Below are positions 60,273 through 64,000 of a stretch of 64,000 bases of DNA, one piece after another (position 1 is the stretch's first letter; the number at the start of each line of letters is the position of its first letter). This DNA comes from Panorpa germanica. Its lineage: Eukaryota; Arthropoda; Insecta; Mecoptera; Panorpidae. The stretch covers positions 8,628,152-8,692,151 of the forward strand of contig OY783218.1 in NCBI GenBank assembly GCA_963678705.1. Reading direction: 5' to 3'. A program made the translations under genes and the position numbers. A model generated the notes under the pieces. That model saw only the letters and a list, made by a program, of their open reading frames with translations, was not told the DNA's origin and made no database searches.

Positions 60273-61239
60273 AGTACTTAATTAAAGTTATATATAATAT
60301 ACAGACTAAAGATTATTTTGTACCAATAAACGACTCTCCGAAGAACAGGATTCTGACAAGGAAAAATTGCTAGCGAAAACAGTAACTCACAGGAAATTTC
60401 CGATGGGGCTCAGACACCGCAGTTGTAACAGGAAGGTAGTCTCTCTGATTGAACAGACTGCTATCTAACTGCTTCAGCTCTTTACTTCTCCTTTTCAAAA
60501 TTCTTTCTCGTTCATAAAGATGTTCTAAAAATATTAAACATGAATTAATATAATTGTAGAAACAATTATAGGAAATATTATAGTAGATATTCAAAAGTAT
60601 TGGATATAATACTAAAAATATTGAACAATGATGCTACAAAATTGTTATTTTATAACAAATATTCAAAAGTATTGAATATAATACTAAAAAATAATAGCTT
60701 CAATGAATTACAAGGATGCTACTAATAGATAGGTTATAGCAAATATTCAAAAGTATTGAATATAATACTAAAAAAATAATAGCTTCAATGAATTACAAGG
60801 ATGCTACTAATAAAAAAAAATACAATTATCAATTTATGGTAATAATTGTATACAAGATAAAAAGATACTGTCTTATTATACTTAACAAAAAAACTTTCGA
60901 TTTTGATCTATGTACAGCTGTGTGCAGGGTTCTGGAAACGATTAACATCAGTTTAGATTATTCCATTTGTTCTAGAAGCATCCATCCATTCGCTGGGGGC
61001 AAAAGATTTCTTTTTTTTCTGGTTCAGCGGGCTGTTGTTTTACATCCACCGGACTTGTAGAAAAATTATGTGAAATACAGATGAATTGACGTTCTATCTC
61101 GTACTCTTCGGCAATCTTGGAAATAATCGATCGACGTAGTGGTATCCAGAATAATTGATCTGCATCCAGGTGTAGAATATATAGAAAAAAATTTTGGGCG
61201 TACCTCTTGGATATTTATGTGTAGGAATATCTCTTCGAG
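60273..61239 (-). other. Leader of the element
   Basis: Untranslated leader of nearly 1 kb between primer site and gag. It contains the minisatellite listed at 60585-60812 and only short frames on either strand (for example 60370-60594 minus, 60788-61060 plus), none with a motif. Confidence 0.7.
60585..60812. repeat. Three-unit minisatellite in the element leader
   Basis: ATTCAAAAGTATTG recurs at 60589, 60661 and 60745. The second and third units are 84 bp apart and almost identical (AATAGCTTCAATGAATTACA shared). The first is 72 bp upstream and diverged. Such leader repeats vary in number between copies of an element. Confidence 0.85.
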
Positions 61240-61255
61240 ACCCCACCTGACACCA
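61240..61255 (-). other. Primer-binding site, tRNA-Leu type
   Basis: One base inside the 5' LTR the minus strand reads TGGTGTCAGGTGGGGT. TGGTGTCAG is complementary to the CTGACACCA end of animal tRNA-Leu (the CAA type). The next bases agree only in part, so the isoacceptor is uncertain. Confidence 0.7.
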
Positions 61256-61256
61256 A

Positions 61257-62003
61257 TGTTGTAAAATGTGTCGTATTGTCGTTCTGGAGGAGATTACTCA
61301 GCTTACTAGTACATTCTGCAGGGATGCTAGCTTCTGGTAGTAGATTCTTCAGTTGACGACTTCCAACACCAATTACAGTAGTAATCGAATATCTTTCTTA
61401 AGATGATTAATAAGGATTCTTGTTCAGACGGTGTATTGTTGCAATTAGAGAATACTTGAGCGGTCTAAAGTAACCTCGTTGCGACATGCGACGGTTGAAC
61501 AATTAGTATCTTTTTATTACTATTAATACAAACACTTTTATTAAAATATATCATTTATTCGTTGTAATATTATATCTGCTTACTTAATTACAATAGTATT
61601 TTATTAGATTAACGAAGATGACAGATATAAAACAAAATGTAATTCTATAGTGTTATAATTTAATTAATAGTTGAAATGTGCTCACTATTCAATACGTACG
61701 AAGTTGCGAATAGTAATGCTTGCTTTGAGACTCAGGAGAAGACTGGCTTTCAGCGTCTTGTGCAATTTAATATATAATAATTTATTTCACATCACAGAAC
61801 GCCAATACTGAATTACCAGCATTAAATCAATATTAATCTCCACAAACCAGAGACAATATTTATAAGCGCTAAACTTAAATAATTATTCTTTACAATCTTA
61901 ATACTAATACAAAAACTGTTTACATAATATAATTCTATTACATAATTAACATTTAATATCATTAAAAATAAAAGGTAAGTGCGACATATGCGTACTTACA
62001 ACA
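61257..62003 (-). repeat. 5' LTR of the Ty3/gypsy element
   Basis: 747 bp, same as 54288-55034 at a constant offset of 6969, with no difference noticed by eye. Transcription of the element would start within it toward lower coordinates. I could not place a TATA box with confidence. Confidence 0.95.
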
Positions 62004-62007
62004 AGAG
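62004..62007. repeat. Target-site duplication, right (AGAG)
   Basis: Pairs with 54284-54287. Confidence 0.8.
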
Positions 62008-62360
62008 TAAAAGAGAAAGAAAACCTTTTACAAGTTTAAAAACTGAATACAATATTGTATGCATTTTAATAGGATATTTGAAAAATAAGCAAAGTTTGTA
62101 CGTTTCATTATATATGGGTTTACTTGTACGCGCTGAAATTGTGTTGTAGAACTTTACGTATGTACATGTACCCGTACATTGTACATGCATTATGTTTTGA
62201 TGAATACAACATGTACTTCCTGAAATAAGTTTACAAAAATCATCTACAAGGTATTCAACAACATATTTCGAATATCTAGAGCTAATAGTATTTCTTGTTC
62301 TGGCTGAAGATTCTATTTCTTACTATATTATATTGTCTTCATTAGTTTATTATACTAGAG

Positions 62361-62500
62361 CTTTCTCCAAACTTCCGGCAAAGTGTAAGTATTCCGTGTT
62401 CTATTGTAGAAGAAATTCTGCACTTTAAATTAAACTGATATAGTGACGAAAATTAAGAGGAAAAGACTAAATGGTTAGGACATGTCTATAATACGGGATT
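62361..62500 (-). repeat. Small transposon debris
   Basis: 62361-62409 is similar to 36730-36777, and both minus strands read TIEH-x-x-L-x-LCRK-like peptides. On the plus strand, 62450-62495 reads KIKRKRLNG, reminiscent of the R-R-x-R-L-x-W-L-G-H-V end of RTE-type LINE proteins. Both matches are too short to be firm. Confidence 0.3.
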
Positions 62501-63485
62501 TTGCAGATGATGTTGATAGATTGAATTAATAAAATAAGGATAATAAAGATTTCAGTGTATACTCATCTATTTACGAAATAAGATAATTACAGAATTAGTA
62601 ATTACTCTCAGTCTTAAAACACAGGTAGGTCTTACTCATTCCACAAGGATATCTCTTGGCAGGATACGGTCACGCTAGGTCCTTTCAATGTTATCAAGTC
62701 AGTTAAACCCATATAATCCTTCAATATACCTAATTGATATTAAATAATAAATTATTTTAGAAGTTTACGAGTATTTCTTAGGCGCTCCTTCTTACTTCTT
62801 CATTTTGCACCCGAAGCAGGTAAATTACACGTTTTAAGCGAGGGAGGGGATGATATAATGTAGTAAATAAAAATGCTAAAACTTTTTTATCGTTAAGAAT
62901 TTAATCCAAAGTTTAAAAGAAATTAGGTTTAGTTTTTCGTTTTAATTTTACTTTCGTTGTTACTTATTTTTGTCTTAGTATTTTACTTTAGATATTTTAT
63001 TTTAATAATTATTTCTATGTTCATTTGAGGGCCTTTTTAATTTACCTACTTTAATTTTGAGATACTCTTTATTAGGATTTCTCTAAACGCAAAACTTTGA
63101 TATTACATTAAATACAAGTAATGTTTAACTTAAATAAAAAGTAGAAGTATTTCTTCTAAAATAGTTTAAATTTTACCTGAAATTAATACTTTATGAGCTT
63201 CCAATCATTGAAAAGGTCCTCTTAAGGTGTTTCATCATCCTATTTATTCGAATAAAGGGTAAGCTATTTTCTAAAACACAAAAAAATATTAGGTATTATT
63301 TAAAAATTACATGAAAAGTAATTTATTTTTAATTTTTTGAAAAGAAAAGTAAAAATTTTAGAATTTACCACAAAATTGTTATTGGTATTTCCCAAATAGT
63401 AAAGTATCTAATCCCAACCACATCCATACTGATATAATGCATATTTTACCGAAGCAATATTTAATAGTTATAGTATTTTAAATTG
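62501..63485. other. AT-rich non-coding stretch
   Basis: No supported feature. Confidence 0.45.
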
Positions 63486-63570
63486 ACCATCACATCACCA
63501 CTTTGTCACACTTTGTGGACCACCTCGCTTCCTCCCCTTTACGTGTGACGTAATTAATGAAAGGCTTTAA
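63486..63570 (+). repeat. GTGACGTARTTAATG-type dispersed repeat, copy 2
   Basis: CACTTTGTCACACTTTGTGG, a C/T-rich linker and GTGTGACGTAATTAATG follow the same order as the minus strand of 34155-34252. TTGTCACACTTTG also occurs near 25774. Confidence 0.45.
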
Positions 63571-63846
63571 CAGGTTCCATATTATTTCCATGTTAAAAGG
63601 TTATCTAGAATATACCCCCATTACATGCTCCTCACTTTATACTTATCATTATGTATGGACATCTTTAATGTCTTCCTAATTACAGCTGGTCAAATGCGTC
63701 TTACGATAAAATTCGGTAACAATGTTGTTCGACCACCATCTGTTGTGGCGATAAAATGTATCCTGATAATGGCTCTTGTACAATATTCTAATCCAACCCA
63801 CTAGCACTTATAATTTTATTCATACTATTTACTAATAATAACTACT

Positions 63847-63905
63847 AAGCAGAGCCGGTACCAAAAAGTTCGGGGCTCTGTGCAAAATTTACTTCTCTGG
63901 GCCGT
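63847..63905 (+). mobile_element. Possible hAT-like end
   Basis: GCAGAGCCGGTACC followed by GTTCGGGGCTCTGTGC resembles CAGAGCCGG-type termini of insect hAT elements. The window ends before a partner could appear. Confidence 0.3.
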
Positions 63906-64000
63906 CAGAAAAGGAAAATTATAATTTATTGCATGATGCTAATTATTTCATTGAATAAATGGATATAGTAAGGAACACATAAAAATGATAAATAAATAAA

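Larger units (their letters stand above)
54288..62003 (-). mobile_element. Ty3/gypsy LTR retrotransposon, nearly full length
   Basis: The 7716-bp element lies on the minus strand. Its parts, in minus-strand order, are: 5' LTR (61257-62003), primer-binding site (about 61240-61255), leader with a minisatellite, gag-pol frame (60272-55545), 3' region (55544-55035) and 3' LTR (55034-54288). The two LTRs appear identical over 747 bp by eye, and a 4-bp target duplication is intact, so the insertion is recent. The element looks whole or nearly whole, with at most about one break. Pol has Ty3 order. No envelope-type frame is seen. Confidence 0.95.

Noticed and set aside
54288-62003. Envelope gene making the element an errantivirus
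   Set aside because: No long frame exists downstream of pol. Only about 500 bp separate pol from the 3' LTR.

Overview
The window is AT-rich (about one third G+C by eye), non-coding arthropod DNA, most likely from an insect. The reasons are several relics of mariner transposases, truncated LINE tails, TA- and TTAA-flanked MITEs, microsatellites, and a Ty3/gypsy retrotransposon whose primer-binding site matches an animal tRNA-Leu. The species cannot be named from the sequence. I recognise no host protein gene, rRNA, tRNA or CRISPR array. The window reads as intergenic or intronic DNA built up from transposons of different ages.

Layout. 0-11 kb: mostly anonymous AT-rich DNA with a solo-LTR-like block (252-592), a mariner transposase fragment (2176-2350), a hAT-like end (3817-3890) and a second mariner piece (3952-4220). 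11-19 kb: a dispersed repeat (11122-11350), a LINE 3' end (12274-12590), a GC-richer island with a TATA/initiator pair (about 12600-13090), a mariner-type MITE (14372-14585), and two members of a TTAA-flanked MITE family (14.9 and 17.1-17.6 kb). 18.7-25 kb: a hAT-like inverted-repeat pair enclosing a LINE tail, a second LINE family, an RTE-like tail, an AT/GT microsatellite, a mariner N-terminus and a complete TTAA MITE (24331-24803). 26-39 kb: paired dispersed repeats, two more mariner-type MITEs (33.1 and 33.9 kb), a mariner C-terminus (35757-36105), another LINE end and pyrimidine-rich tracts. 40-54 kb: a TTAA MITE split by an LTR-element fragment, two copies of a 590-bp repeat, a long pyrimidine tract, a third LINE end and a mariner N-terminus.

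The main intact feature is a Ty3/gypsy-type LTR retrotransposon on the minus strand (54288-62003). It has 747-bp LTRs that look identical by eye, a 4-bp AGAG target duplication, a tRNA-Leu-type primer site, a minisatellite in its leader and one long gag-pol frame of 1575 codons. Its gag resembles the DUF1759 family best known from BEL/Pao elements, while its pol has Ty3 order (protease, RT, RNase H, integrase). It is the youngest feature in the window.

No new defence, metabolic or signalling system was found. The points most worth a second look are the mosaic gag/pol pairing, the repeated LTR-edge-like block in the element's 3' region, four islands rich in CTACG/CGTAG words, the TTAA palindrome at 14.9 kb, and a few short GC-richer open frames of unknown origin.
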